Positions 25,648 through 36,999 of a stretch of 64,000 nucleotides of DNA are shown here, in pieces. Source of the DNA: Adineta steineri (Eukaryota; Rotifera; Eurotatoria; Adinetida; Adinetidae). The translations under genes were made by a program, and so were the position numbers. Every line of letters starts with the position of its first letter. Position 1 is the stretch's first letter. The stretch is taken from NCBI GenBank assembly GCA_905250115.1, contig CAJNOI010000130.1:218933-282932 (forward strand), written 5' to 3'. The notes beneath the pieces were generated by a model that worked only from the letters and a program-made list of their open reading frames with translations, did no database searches and was not told the origin of the DNA.

Positions 25648-26613
25648 CTATCGAAAATTGACGAGTTTGTCTTTGATTTTTTTTAAAACTAAATACCATT
25701 TAGATAATAAATCATGAAATTCATTTCGAAATGATTTTGACATAATTATATAAATCCAAAATGAGAGAGAACTATTTAAATAAAGTAAAAACGATCGTGT
25801 GAAATAGATAAGAAATATCTCCCATTGTTCATATTCATAATCTGATGATCCTAACTGATCAACTGTTGTGTAAAATACAGATAATGTATATGGAAATGTC
25901 AATAATACATAAATCATTATTTCAACTAATAACATTCGTATATAATCTCGATCACGTTTTCGTATGAGATTCATTTTTGATGTTACAGCTAATGGTTGAA
26001 CACGACTACGAATTTTTTTCAAATTTTTTATAATTAAAAAACTACAAATAATCATTACCAATGGAGGAAGTATACCAGCAAATATTAAAATATAAATTGA
26101 ATAGAGAAGAGCATAAGAATCAATAAACATGCCACATGTATTAGCTTCAATAGATAATAAAATGGGAATAAATATACATACTAAAAGCCAAAAAATAATA
26201 ACAATTATAATACATCGATTAGTGATTTGATATTGATTAAAATTTTGAAAACGATGTTGAACATGTGATGAAATATAACGATTAAAACAACTAAGTATCA
26301 TAAATGATCGCATCATTTGATAAGGTGTATGACGTAAATAAAATTGTAATTTACACATAATTAAAGAAGTTGTAACAGGATCAAGATGATTAAGTGCATA
26401 GATAAATGGTATTGTACCAAAATTAAGACAAAAAAAATTACATATTGTCATTGATAGAATATATAATGAACCGGGATTTCGACGATGTATCGAACGAGAA
26501 AAAATATTTAAATTAAAAAATAAACCGATATTGCCAAAAGCAAAATATGTTGTCATTCCATAACGTGTTAATACATCTTGAGTAAAACTTAGAGAAGCTC
26601 CGATAGCATCCAT
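25648..26613 (-). CDS. Rhodopsin-like GPCR (single exon)
   Basis: One uninterrupted 321-aa frame with seven hydrophobic segments. TM1 is followed by HRRNPGSLYIL, TM3 ends SCFNRYISSH (an N-R-Y variant of DRY), and the tail after TM7 reads IIMSKSFRNEFHDLL. The pattern matches peptide-type family A receptors of the divergent bdelloid kind and is related to the gene at 27792-28772 by the RRNPGSxY / KSFRNE motifs. It is not closely related to the tandem pair at 3919-9206. Ligand unknown. Confidence 0.83.
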   Translation of the reverse strand: MDAIGASLSFTQDVLTRYGMTTYFAFGNIGLFFNLNIFSRSIHRRNPGSLYILSMTICNFFCLNFGTIPFIYALNHLDPVTTSLIMCKLQFYLRHTPYQMMRSFMILSCFNRYISSHVQHRFQNFNQYQITNRCIIIVIIFWLLVCIFIPILLSIEANTCGMFIDSYALLYSIYILIFAGILPPLVMIICSFLIIKNLKKIRSRVQPLAVTSKMNLIRKRDRDYIRMLLVEIMIYVLLTFPYTLSVFYTTVDQLGSSDYEYEQWEIFLIYFTRSFLLYLNSSLSFWIYIIMSKSFRNEFHDLLSKWYLVLKKIKDKLVNFR

Positions 26614-27791
26614 AATTATTTCAAGAATGAAAATATAACATTGAATTTAATATATATATTCACTAGATAAACATCCGATAATCAAGATATAGATTCTAAT
26701 TAGATAGAAAAATATTATATTTTTGTTTGTTCAACATACACTAATGAAGTCAATTGTATCTTAACACCTGGAAATTATCTACGTAAAAAAACATGTGTTA
26801 TTTTTTTCAAAATAAGTGAAGCGTACTAAATACATAAATATATAATATAGAGATTTTCTCAGTGGAAAGTTAAGAAAGTTCAAAGTAGATTGAATATGAA
26901 GGAACTATGGCACGTGAAACAAAATAAACAATAAGAATAATTATCGATCTATTCGTATGTGTTGATTTACAAGTAACATAATTATATTTATCTATGATTA
27001 TACAATTTTAATCACTCATGAACGGGATTTTTATGCTATTATATAAACACAAAAACGAGAGATTATCTTCCAAAAAGAGTAAAAAAAATTAATTTTGATT
27101 GATAGTATTTTCGTCATATTAAAATCTCTTTTTATGTTATACATGATAAATACATTGATCTTTTGTTTTTTAGACTGTTACTAAAATGCTTGTATGAATT
27201 TATTTCAAAGTATCGAATATTCATACTTCAAAAGAAATCATCCTAATCTGGTGAATAATATTATAAATACTACTGGCATATTAAATGTATTAGAGTTGTA
27301 AACATTAATTAATAATATTCAAAAATATTATAAATAATAAATTTGTCATTGTATTTAGAGAAGTGTGGTTTTGAATTTGATTTACATGATTCGTCTTGAT
27401 GCATACTAAACCAACGAATATTTAAGGTACAGGCGATGCAAAATTCGATTGAAATTTATTTTTGAGGATGAGTGTATGATGAACACAATATTAGAAATTA
27501 CACTTGTACGCACACCCATCTCTCATCCATTATCCTGCCAAACTTTATGCTTTTTTTATTAGATTGGTCTGAACATTCGTACGCACAAGAGTGCATATTC
27601 CATTTATTTGTATTAAAGGACTTTTCTTCAGATAAGATGTTTTTGACAATTTTGATGTACTTGTCTAATATTGAAAAGAATCAAAAAATATCTATTAAAC
27701 ATATGACAGTTCATTCTCATCTCATTAGTATCTTATCAAAAACTGAAGAAAGTGTAATTTTTGTTAAATATCTCAAATATTCAGTATTACC
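26614..27791. other. Intergenic between divergently transcribed GPCRs
   Basis: The flanking GPCR genes point away from each other, so promoters for both probably lie here. A weak inverted motif near 27463-27530 pairs GGATGAGTG with CACACCCATCTCTCATCC and resembles the G-rich foldbacks elsewhere. An open frame at 27472-27831 overlaps the next gene out of frame and is not supported. Confidence 0.4.
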
Positions 27792-28772
27792 ATGTCTTCG
27801 TCCACCGATATACTCGTTACAATGCAACTAGTACAAAAGTATTTATATCAATTTGTTAGTCCGGTATTAATGTTTATCGGTACTATTGGTTGTATAATAA
27901 ATTTAATTATATTTAGTCAAAGGCATCTAAGAAAAAATCCATGTTCAATCTATTTTATCGCATACAATCTTGCTAATTTTGTGTTCATTTATTCGTCATT
28001 ATTACCTACAATACTGAGTGTAGGATATAACATTGATTATAGTACACGCAATATAGTTTTATGCCGTGTGCGTCTTTACATTACCATTTTATCTAATTTT
28101 TTAAGTCCACTTTATTTAGTTTTGGCTTCTGCTGATCGAGTTTTGATAACTTCATCAAATGCTCTTACACGACGACGAAGTACACTTCGTTTTGCTTATA
28201 TATGTATTGCTTGTGGAACATTATTTTGGACATTGTTGCATGCTCCTGTATTAGTTTTAACAAATATTATACAAGTTGGTCCTAATACATTGATTTGTTA
28301 TTTCCAATCAAGTGTTTACATTTCTTTTCTAAGTTTCTGTTCACTTTTCAAAGCAACAATTGGACTTTTATTAATGGCAATATTTGGATTATGGTCTATC
28401 AAGAATATTCGAAGTCTTCAAAAAGTCCGACCTGCTGCTAGTTTATCTGCAACTGTAACGAAAGTAGACACTGCTCCTCATTCGAATTCATCAAAAGATC
28501 GTCAACTTTGTTTTATATTACTTATAGATATCATTATCTATGCATTATTCAGTTTCACATATGCAATCAATCTTATCTATCAACAAATCACACAAAATTA
28601 CGTTAAAAATACGGAGCGAACACAAATAGAAAGCTTTATTACTAATATATGTCAATTTAGTGGTACTATTCCATTTTGTATTAGTTGTTATGCAAATTTA
28701 ATCATATCAAAAACTTTTCGAAATGAAATCAAGAAAATACTTTCATGTCAAAAGATTTTTCGCATCCACTGA
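27792..28772 (+). CDS. Rhodopsin-like GPCR (single exon)
   Basis: A 326-aa intronless frame with seven hydrophobic segments. After TM1 comes LRKNPCSIYF, TM3 ends LASADRVLITSS (D-R-V in place of DRY), and the tail reads NLIISKTFRNEIKKIL. These are hallmarks of the family A peptide-receptor-like set expanded in bdelloids. A later in-frame ATG (11th codon) is an alternative start. It lies just upstream of the assembly gap at 28810, so downstream regulatory sequence is not visible. Ligand unknown. Confidence 0.83.
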   Translation: MSSSTDILVTMQLVQKYLYQFVSPVLMFIGTIGCIINLIIFSQRHLRKNPCSIYFIAYNLANFVFIYSSLLPTILSVGYNIDYSTRNIVLCRVRLYITILSNFLSPLYLVLASADRVLITSSNALTRRRSTLRFAYICIACGTLFWTLLHAPVLVLTNIIQVGPNTLICYFQSSVYISFLSFCSLFKATIGLLLMAIFGLWSIKNIRSLQKVRPAASLSATVTKVDTAPHSNSSKDRQLCFILLIDIIIYALFSFTYAINLIYQQITQNYVKNTERTQIESFITNICQFSGTIPFCISCYANLIISKTFRNEIKKILSCQKIFRIH

Positions 28773-28809
28773 ATTTGAATTATTTATATCTAACTAACAT
28801 TCGCATATT

Positions 28810-28909
28810 NNNNNNNNNNNNNNNNNNNNNNNNNNNNNNNNNNNNNNNNNNNNNNNNNNNNNNNNNNNNNNNNNNNNNNNNNNNNNNNNNNNNNNNNNNN
28901 NNNNNNNNN
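28810..28909. other. Assembly gap (100 N)
   Basis: Exactly 100 undetermined bases, the usual placeholder for a scaffold gap of unknown size. Confidence 0.99.
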
Positions 28910-29280
28910 TATATGGTAGATTGAATTGTATGGTAGCAATTTTTATATAGATTTCGTTTTAAACCTACTCATAATTTTCACATGTACGATACAAGTTGAT
29001 TTTACACATATACGACAAAAAAATTCTTTTATTGATACGACTTTTAAATACATGGAATGCTGATCATTTGACTGTTAAGATACGATGCAACAAACAAATG
29101 TTTGTTGATTCTTCACTGTTATCTTATTTTTTAATGCCTGGAAAACTAAATACAATTGATGGAAGCAACTATTCTTTGTTTTTATCTATCACATAATACA
29201 GATGGTAGACTTCTCATGAATAAAAATAAAACATCAGGTAATATTTTTTATTATCAAACGTTATTTTAATAATCGACACG
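28910..29280. other. Intergenic upstream of GH43-like gene
   Basis: AT-rich sequence from the gap to the next start codon. The open frame 28996-29196 has no supporting features. Confidence 0.4.
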
Positions 29281-30710
29281 ATGAAAAGCATTCTAACAAA
29301 TATTTTCTTGTCTGTTTTTCTTTTTCCATTATATCTTCATGCAATTCAAGTAAGTATAAATAATCTTAAACCACGTTTGGATGTTAATGGTGTAATTATT
29401 GATGCACATGATGGTAGTATTCAACAATTTGAAAAAAATGGTCTTTATTACATGCATGCAATGCAATATGGTCTTTGTGAAGAACCACCAAATTATGGAT
29501 GTGATGGAGTAAGTTACGATATACTCAAGAAGAACTTGCATTTGATTTAGTTTTAGGCTGGAATGCCAAGTAAATGTGGTTTTCAAATGGATCATAATAT
29601 TAGTATCTGGTCTTCGCCTAATCTAACGTCTGGATCATGGTCATATGTAGGTAATTCAATTAATGTAACTGATCGACCAGCAGGTATTTTTCTTTTTGAT
29701 TTAATATTTCTTGACAATATGATTATGGTTATTGTAGGTGTTGTTTTTCGGCCACACCTTGTATATAATCCAAAAACTAAATTATATGTTCTATTTTGGA
29801 ATTATATGAGATGGAATCAGCCTAGTTTATATGCAGTTGGTATAGCTGAAACACCAAAGTAAATGATTTTGTTTGTATGTATAATTCTTTCTTAAATTCC
29901 TAATGTATAGTGGACCATTTAAATTAGTTAATCCTGCTCTCAATGTATCTCGAGGTGCTAGTGGAGGTAAGTATTGACTGTGTTTTTTATGGATTAAATT
30001 TCTTTATTGAATATTTTAGGTGATTTTGATGTTTTTGTTGATGATGATGGAACTGGTTATATAGTTTATTCTCAAAATTATTATATGAGTATTGAACAAT
30101 TAACACCTGATTATTATTATTCAACAGGAAAATCCTATATGTTTGATGAATATTTTGTTGAAGCACCCATATTTCTAAAGAAAAATAATATTTATTATGT
30201 TTTATTCGGTTGGTGCTGTTGTTATTGTATGCAAGGCAGTGGAGTTTTAGTTCATACATCTAATAATCCAATGGGACCGTATACACTTCAAGTATCAAGA
30301 TTTTTTGTTTGTTTGTAAAAATAATAACAAAATCTGATTGATTTATAGACTGATGGTGATCTTGCTTGTGTTGCAAAAAGTAATACTATATCAACATCAT
30401 CCAATGCTTTACCAACACCTAATCAAGGTTGTGAATTTCATAATATAAACACAACATCAATAGCTCGATCTCAGCAAAATTATATTATTAAAGTTACGAA
30501 TTCAAGTGGTTATACAACATATGTCTGGACAGGAGATAGGTAATAGTTATGGATTTAAGAATCATTCTTTTTTTTTCTTATATAAGATGGCAACAAGCAC
30601 CCGATGGAATTAAAGGTCATGAACCACAGTTTTGGACTCCATTAACATTTGATGAAAACGGAAAAATTGGCAAAATGAACTGGATTGATGAATTTACTTT
30701 AGATGTATGA
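29281..30710 (+). CDS. Secreted glycoside hydrolase family 43-like protein (seven exons)
   Basis: Exons are 29281-29508, 29557-29683, 29738-29858, 29911-29966, 30020-30291, 30349-30539 and 30587-30710, giving 372 aa. Residues 1-21 are a signal peptide. The rest reads as a five-bladed beta-propeller. It has IDAHDGS (catalytic base Asp), VFRPHLVYNPKTKLYVLFW, GDFDVFVDDDGTGY (pKa-modulating Asp) and VEAPIFLKKNNIYYVLFG (catalytic acid Glu), the three-acid pattern of GH43. The blade spacing looks like exo-beta-1,3-galactanase-type members. Such enzymes release sugars from plant or microbial polysaccharides and are rare in animals, so horizontal acquisition followed by gain of six short introns (48-57 nt) is likely. 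The 54-nt intron 2 has no in-frame stop, so retention would add 18 residues. Substrate is not determined. Confidence 0.83.
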
Positions 30711-30948
30711 ACTTTTGTAAAATTATCTATTCTTTTAGTTATAGAAAATATTATTTTAATAAATAGATTGAAAGAAACGCTTGAAGAATTGATTTTTCTT
30801 GTATTTAAAATTTCAAAAATTATTATTTGCTAGTTTATTTAAAAAATAAAAATAAAAATATAATCTTATATCAACTGTTTCATTTATACTAAAAAAATAG
30901 TAATACAATCAACTATATTGATTAAATTTCCTATTAGTAGCCAAAACG

Positions 30949-32841
30949 TTATGCAGGACTAGTTAATAACTGTTCGTTGGTATCTTTGTATGTATTTAAT
31001 AATTGTTTTGCAATTGGCGCCCATTTTTGTGCTGTAGAATGTGGTAATTGTAACCAAGTACCTAAACCTCGTAACAATATTCCAACTCTTGCTGCCATTA
31101 AATAACCTTCGGGTACTTTTATAACTTCATCTTTTCTTGATAGTTCTTCAAAGAATAACTGTGCATTTTTACCTTCACATGTTTCAGGATCATCACGATC
31201 AAATCCAAGACGAGCTAATTTTTCTATAACATATGGATTCATATGACGTGTAACTACACCCATAGAAATGTACTGTTGAACAATTTCTTCTTTTGTTCCC
31301 TCTGCTAGTAAAACAATTAATTTAGCTAATTTAAGACGATGAGATAACGAAAGTTCTTGTACTTGACCAAAATCAATTAAACCTTTAAAAGAAAAACAAA
31401 CTCGATTTATTTTTTCTTGAATATATTTTCTTACCAATTTTTCCATTTTTTAATAGAAAAATATTTCCCGGATGTGGATCAGCATTAAATATTCCATCAA
31501 GTAATATTTCTTGTGCATGAACTTCGTTAAGTAAATCAATAATTTCATGTGGATTTATAAAAACACGTTCTTCGTTATATTCTAATGGGAAACGTTTTAA
31601 CAATGGTACAATAGAATGATTATATATATAAATATATACATTTTTTAAACGATTCACTGTACGTATTAACGATGCATACATATTCACAATAAAAGCGGAT
31701 GGTGTATATCGTTTTTTTGCTTCACGATGAAGTTCACCGGATAGATATTTTGCCATCATTTCTTGTTCAAATTCTTCTAGAGTTTTTCCTTGTTCAGCTG
31801 CCATTCTTGCTTGTTCAATTTTTAGTGCATCAATTAATTTCGTTCCATCTAATTTTTCCATAACTATAACAAATTCTGTTGCCATACCGGGTGTAGGTCG
31901 AGGAATAATAATATTAGGAAAACGTGGCATTATATTACGACCTAGAGAGACATAAATTAGTGAATTTTTCTTTACAAATATTGAAAATATACTTACCAAT
32001 AATATCTAATGCTCTTGCTTCTCTTCTAAAATCGAATTCAATTTGAAATGCTTTTTCAAATTCATCAAACAATGGTGCATGTTCAGGTTGTGCTAATCGA
32101 ACAAATTTTTTTAAAGTCGAAAAATCTAATCCAAATAATCGTTGTACTTCTGGATATTGTATTTTAATAATAACTGCTTTATTGGATCCTTTTAAACGAG
32201 CTTCATGTGCTTGTCCAATAGTTGCAGCACCTACAGCTTTTGGATTAAATTCCGAGAAAATTTCTTCTAATGGTTTATTGAATGCTTGTTCAATCATTTC
32301 TCTAGCATATTCACCGGGTTGAGCAGGTACACCATCCTATTTTTTAACAAAATAATAAATAAAATTATTAAAGACTTTTGTAATTTTTTCTTACTTGTAA
32401 TTGAGCAAATTTTTTTAAATAAGGTTTAGGTATGATATCAGGACGAGTTGAAGCTATTTGTCCTAATTTAATATAAACACCACGTTGATGAAGAATAACA
32501 TTTAATACATAATCACAATATTTATTATGTAATTTATTCCAAATTTCATCTTCTTCTTCAGGAGATTTTGCGGGAAATAATTTAAAATAAAGTTGTTGAT
32601 AACGATAATGAAGATAGACTGGTATCATACGAGACCAAAAATAACTTGTTCGACGAATCTTTTCTATTTCTGGACCAGATTCATAGATTGTATAGGAAAT
32701 AAAACCAGTACCGGTAAGAAGTGTTGTACCGACGGCAAATTTAATTAAACGACGTGGTTGAATAAAAGATCTGACAGATAAGGATCGATGAAGATGAACA
32801 AGTGGTAATCTAGGACGGCTCAATACTCGACAAAGTAACAT
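30949..32841 (-). CDS. ABC1/ADCK (UbiB-type) atypical kinase (four exons)
   Basis: Minus-strand exons are 32841-32395, 32336-31997, 31941-31435 and 31382-30949, giving 575 aa. The Arg/Ser-rich N-terminus suggests mitochondrial targeting, and a hydrophobic stretch at about 33-50 could anchor it. Family landmarks are the KxGQ motif (YIKLGQ, K125-Q128), the Ala-rich nucleotide loop GAATIGQAHEA, VIIKIQYP (Lys), EFDFRREA, the catalytic loop ADPHPGN and the metal-binding DFG (LIDFGQV). UbiB/COQ8 proteins are atypical kinases or ATPases supporting coenzyme Q and lipid homeostasis in mitochondria or plastids. All catalytic motifs are intact. Which ADCK subfamily it belongs to cannot be settled by eye. 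It is tail-to-tail with the GH43 gene, 238 nt apart. Confidence 0.88.
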
Positions 32842-33590
32842 TTTTGAATAGAATACAGATATATTGTGGTTACATCAGCACACTAATGATCAGTTGATGA
32901 TTCATGCAATGAATAGAGCGACATCATATAACTGGATTGGCTATCTGAATCAACTAGTAACTTAACATTATTGATTCAATTTTAATTTCTTCTAACAATA
33001 CTGTGCGATTTATTTTGTTTATATACATATATTGTAATTATTTACGATAGATAAAATCATATAATACTGTTTTAATAATGAACTTGATTAATTTTAGTAG
33101 GTTTTCATACACTAATTCAAATGATTTAAAATTCTCAATAAATTCATTGCTGATCCTTTGAATCTATTTAAAATATACAATCGATTCAAGAAAATATCAG
33201 CATTATCGTTTTTGATAGAGCAGACAATACAATTAGAAATGGCATGAACGAAGTTTATTTCATTAACATAAATATTTTTCATGAATTATTGAAGTCAAAT
33301 GTAATTATAATTACTAATACTTAGATATTCTCAACTAAAGAATATTTTATTCAATATATTTACTAACATTTAAAATTTTTGATTTATACTATAACAGTGA
33401 AATGCTTTGCATGTACAAGAAGAAAACTGCTAGTTATGGATCTCTTTTTTCAAATAACAATTCTACGTATATTCAAATATTTCATTGATATTTACTCTAA
33501 GACTATGAAGAATAAAGTCATACACTTGAATAACTGAAGATTATCTCGTCATGTTATTTTTAGATAGGTGTAATCTAGAATAAACAAAAT
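32842..33590. other. Intergenic between divergent ADCK and AGTRAP genes
   Basis: Both neighbours start outward from this 749-nt gap, so it must hold two promoters. No core-promoter element can be named with confidence in this AT-rich sequence. Confidence 0.4.
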
Positions 33591-34364
33591 ATGATAGTAC
33601 ATCGTGATACAATTCTTCGTGTAAGCATAATATGCATACATATATGAAAATATATTGAATAAAATTTGTCTTCTATCTTAGATTATTGTTTTTGTTCATT
33701 TTGTTTTTGTAAGCATGTAAGTCATTTAATTTTAATTGAATAAATTTGCTTCTATTTCATCTAAATTCTATAACTAGGGTATTACTGGCTGATTGGTTGC
33801 CTAAATCATATCATATTAATCAAGTTACTATTATAGCACTTGGTGTTTGGGGTATAATACAATATGAAAGTGTGATTCAAGTTGAACTTGTCTGTTTTAA
33901 AACTTTCGATTATATACGTTTTACTATTCTCGCTAGATTTTTAGTTAATGTTAATTAAACTTATTTCGATTTTGGTTGATTCAATTGCTATTGGAATGTA
34001 TTTTCAAATTGGAAAACATGGTATGTTGATGCCATTTTTTTATTTTATTATATTCTATTGATTAATAGCCTATGCTACACAACATCATACCACTTATTTT
34101 ACTATTAGTGCTTTGTAAGTTCATTTTCTACAATGATTTTTCAAATTTAAAATTGTATTTAAATTTTCTTAGTTTTGCTATATTTCTTTTGGTACTCAAA
34201 CCAGTAATGCTTTTATTAATAAGTCATGTTCGACAAGAACGTCTAAATAATGCAGTATTTGATTCATGGAGTAAGATAAATTATAATATATATATTCAAC
34301 ATTATCTTCTTTATTTTATATAATAGCACCAACATCAGGATATGCATCAGTCGGTGGAAGATAA
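33591..34364 (+). CDS. AGTRAP: AGTRAP-like four-TM membrane protein (seven small exons)
   Basis: Exons are 33591-33620, 33682-33716, 33778-33889, 33945-34020, 34069-34114, 34173-34270 and 34327-34364, giving 144 aa. Every junction is GT-AG and phases agree. The protein runs MIVHRDTILRIIVFVHFVF, SYHINQVTIIALGVWGIIQ, LISILVDSIAIGMYF, AIFLLVLKPVMLLLISH, and ends TSGYASVGGR. The ALGVW block, the conserved Asp of TM3 and the LLLKP-like block are diagnostic of angiotensin II type-1 receptor-associated protein (human about 159 aa). Vertebrate AGTRAP promotes receptor internalisation. Rotifers lack a classical renin-angiotensin system, so the ancestral role is probably general trafficking in Golgi/endosomal membranes (inference). 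Because no exon exceeds 112 nt, the gene is invisible to ORF scanning. Confidence 0.83.
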
Positions 34365-36054
34365 TTCTTTATTTATCAGTACTTTCTCGTTTTAATAATC
34401 TTTTTTCCACAAGATTCTCGCGATATTTGTATTTTCAGTTTTTTTTTAGCATCAATATATCTCATTTAATGATATTAGCCTTATATACATACTATCGTCA
34501 ATCCTATTGATCTTCTTTCATATGTTATTTTCCTCGCAGTGATAGTTAACTGATATTTATTAAGGTATTTTTTACGTTCTCCTTGTTGCTGTTGGTTCTT
34601 TTCTTTTGTATATTTTTTATAATAATAATAATTATTCTTATCGTGATTTACATGTTTTATTTGAATCTTAAATAAAACATTACTGTTCATTATTCGGATA
34701 TAAAGCCTAGCAATATAGAATAGGATGTTTATTATCAGTTTTCTCATATTTTAGTAGGCATTAATGTCTGTCTAGTTGTTGTATCGATTTGCTTGGTAGA
34801 TAGATGAAGACTGTCAATTTGGTGCAGAAGTTGAATAACAGTAAACACAAAACAAAGATTAGATTGTTTCTTCTCATGTAACTGGTAGGATATCAGTGGC
34901 CCTGTTATCCTTATCTCCATACATATAGATACTAATCAGTTTAGGTGAAAAGAAAATCTTTTAGTACAGTATTTGTTAGTATAAATAATGGTTAAAACTT
35001 GATTAAGAATATATAACTACATAAATCTTATATGTTGTTATTTTGATTTTATTGATGAAATAACCTTCTCATTTAGTGATGATTATTTTTGCAAAAATAT
35101 TTTTAATTAAAATTTTCTTTTTCAGGCTGTTTTTGAAATTACTGTCGTGACATTGACATTTGATAAAAAACGATGGGGTTAAAAAGAACATCTAATAAAA
35201 AGAAAAGTATTTATCAAATCTGAATGATGTCAAATATGAAAATGAAAATACATTATCGGTATCTTATTAAGGTGTTAATATAATTCATAATCAATATTAC
35301 CTGTTGAAAGTTTTTCATTTTTACTTTTTTCATCCAAAGTATCAATACCTTTTTATTTTAGTCCATACAGAAGTAATCTTTTCTAGAATACGATTCTACA
35401 ACGAGTACTAGACTCACAGAAATTTAGAATAATATGAAATTTTATATGTCATTTGAATTAAACTTTATGACATAGTAGATGTAATTTTCGATTAAGCTTT
35501 CATATTATATCTTGCAGCCGCAAAACTTTTGGTTTTAATATAAAAAAAAATCGTCCACCACAAAAATTTCTGGGATATATATGAACAAACATGAATAGAA
35601 TAAGTTCAGTAGTGTATACAGTGAATACAAGACATTGTTAAATTCGCTATGACATCGAAAATACTAGTTTTTCACATAATTAAAAATTTTTGCTCGTTTT
35701 ACTTTTCTATATTAAAGCCGAAAGTTTTGCGGGTGTACAATATAATATGAAAACTTAATTAACAAGTACACTCTCCATGGACATAAAGTTTAATTCAAAT
35801 AAGATATTCTCTTGATAGTCTCAGAATTTTTTGCGTCTACTGTAGATTATTATCAGTTTTTAAAAATCCATCGAAAAAAACAGATCGACTTTAAAATGAA
35901 TTGTATTTATTTAAACTCGTATTCTCAAATTATGCACTTTATAAATGATTATTAACTTTTTCTTTTTGTAATAAATTAATTTATCAAAATCGTAAGAGAA
36001 AGTATTGAAGAAAAAAAATTGTTTAAAATTAAGAAAAAATCACTGTTATATCGA
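34365..36054. other. Intergenic containing an inverted-repeat element
   Basis: Apart from the inverted repeat at 35449-35801, listed separately, no gene is visible. A short coding-like run after TTTTTCAG at about 35126 (AVFEITVVTLTFDKKRWG then stop) could be a relic exon. Confidence 0.4.
35449..35801. repeat. Imperfect inverted repeat, MITE-like
   Basis: Left arm 35449-35541 and right arm 35710-35801 are reverse complements with mismatches. Paired cores include TTTGAATTAAACTTTATG with its complement CATAAAGTTTAATTCAAA, and CCGCAAAACTTT with AAAGTTTTGCGG. About 168 bases separate the arms and encode nothing. Similarity may continue weakly outward to about 35411 and 35836. The size and structure suggest a non-autonomous DNA element. 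No target-site duplication could be fixed by eye. Confidence 0.6.
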
Positions 36055-36999
36055 TCATGTTTCATTTGATTGCTTCAATCTTTGTTGTTGCATTATTATT
36101 GCTGGTTGAATACGTCGATTTTGTCGCAATGATATCGATAACAGTTTCTGTAGTTCAGAATTTAAAAATACAAGTGCTATTGATAAAATCAATAAAGATA
36201 CGGAATGTATTAACCATTGAATATGATATATTTGTGCAGCTAAATAATTTGTAACTATATAATACATCCATAGAGCAATTGTAGGAGAAGATAAAATAGC
36301 AAGTATTGTAACTAAAATTATGATACGACGAAGAACCACAACATCTCTTTGATATGATCGTTCACGATTTTGTTGCATTAATGTACTAGTTCGATGTTTA
36401 ATATAAAACATGATGTAGCAATAGATTAATCCAATACTACTCATAGGAATAAAAAATAGAATTGTAGATACACTCATTACTGCTTTAAAATTAGTAAAAG
36501 GTAATTGACATTGATATAAATTTGATGTATATGTATAATATTGTAAAACTAATGGGTATATTAATAGGAGAAAAACGATAATCCACTGAAGAATAACAAT
36601 TTGTAATGCAAATTGAAAACTCTGTAATCGTTTATTTTTATAAAAAACAATACTAAATAAACGAAAACATGCTTTTAGTAAACATGAAAAATACAATGAA
36701 CCAGTTCCAACATCAAGAAGATATATACGTCCATAACACCACCAATTATTAACAACAGTATTTTCATGTAAAAGACCATAGAGATTATATGCATACATAT
36801 CAAGCAAAGTCAAACAACTGAGTATAATAGCTAAATATGTATTACAAATAAGAATACTTGAAGTATTTATTGGATATTGACGACGATGATAGAACATCAA
36901 GGAAAGTATTCCAATCGATGTTATACTTCCAATAGATACTAATATTAAAATGATGATATCCATGATGAGATAAACATTGGTAGTCATGTTGTTTGGCAC
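36055..36999 (-). CDS. Rhodopsin-like GPCR, same family as tandem pair (single exon)
   Basis: A 314-aa intronless frame, the same length as the two tandem receptors at 3919-9206. Shared landmarks include TM3 reading SLYFSCLLKACFRLFSIVFY (again no DRY), LPFTNF before TM5, a basic third loop ending DVVVLRRIIILVTILAILSSPTIAL, and the TM7 end LVFLNSELQKLL. Sequence identity to the pair is clearly lower than between the pair, so this is an older paralogue. The absence of the TM3 intron suggests that the intron was gained before the tandem duplication or lost here. Ligand unknown. Confidence 0.82.
   Translation of the reverse strand: MPNNMTTNVYLIMDIIILILVSIGSITSIGILSLMFYHRRQYPINTSSILICNTYLAIILSCLTLLDMYAYNLYGLLHENTVVNNWWCYGRIYLLDVGTGSLYFSCLLKACFRLFSIVFYKNKRLQSFQFALQIVILQWIIVFLLLIYPLVLQYYTYTSNLYQCQLPFTNFKAVMSVSTILFFIPMSSIGLIYCYIMFYIKHRTSTLMQQNRERSYQRDVVVLRRIIILVTILAILSSPTIALWMYYIVTNYLAAQIYHIQWLIHSVSLLILSIALVFLNSELQKLLSISLRQNRRIQPAIIMQQQRLKQSNET

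Noticed and set aside
27472-27831. 119-aa open frame overlapping the GPCR start
   Set aside because: Different frame from a clear seven-TM gene. No features of its own.
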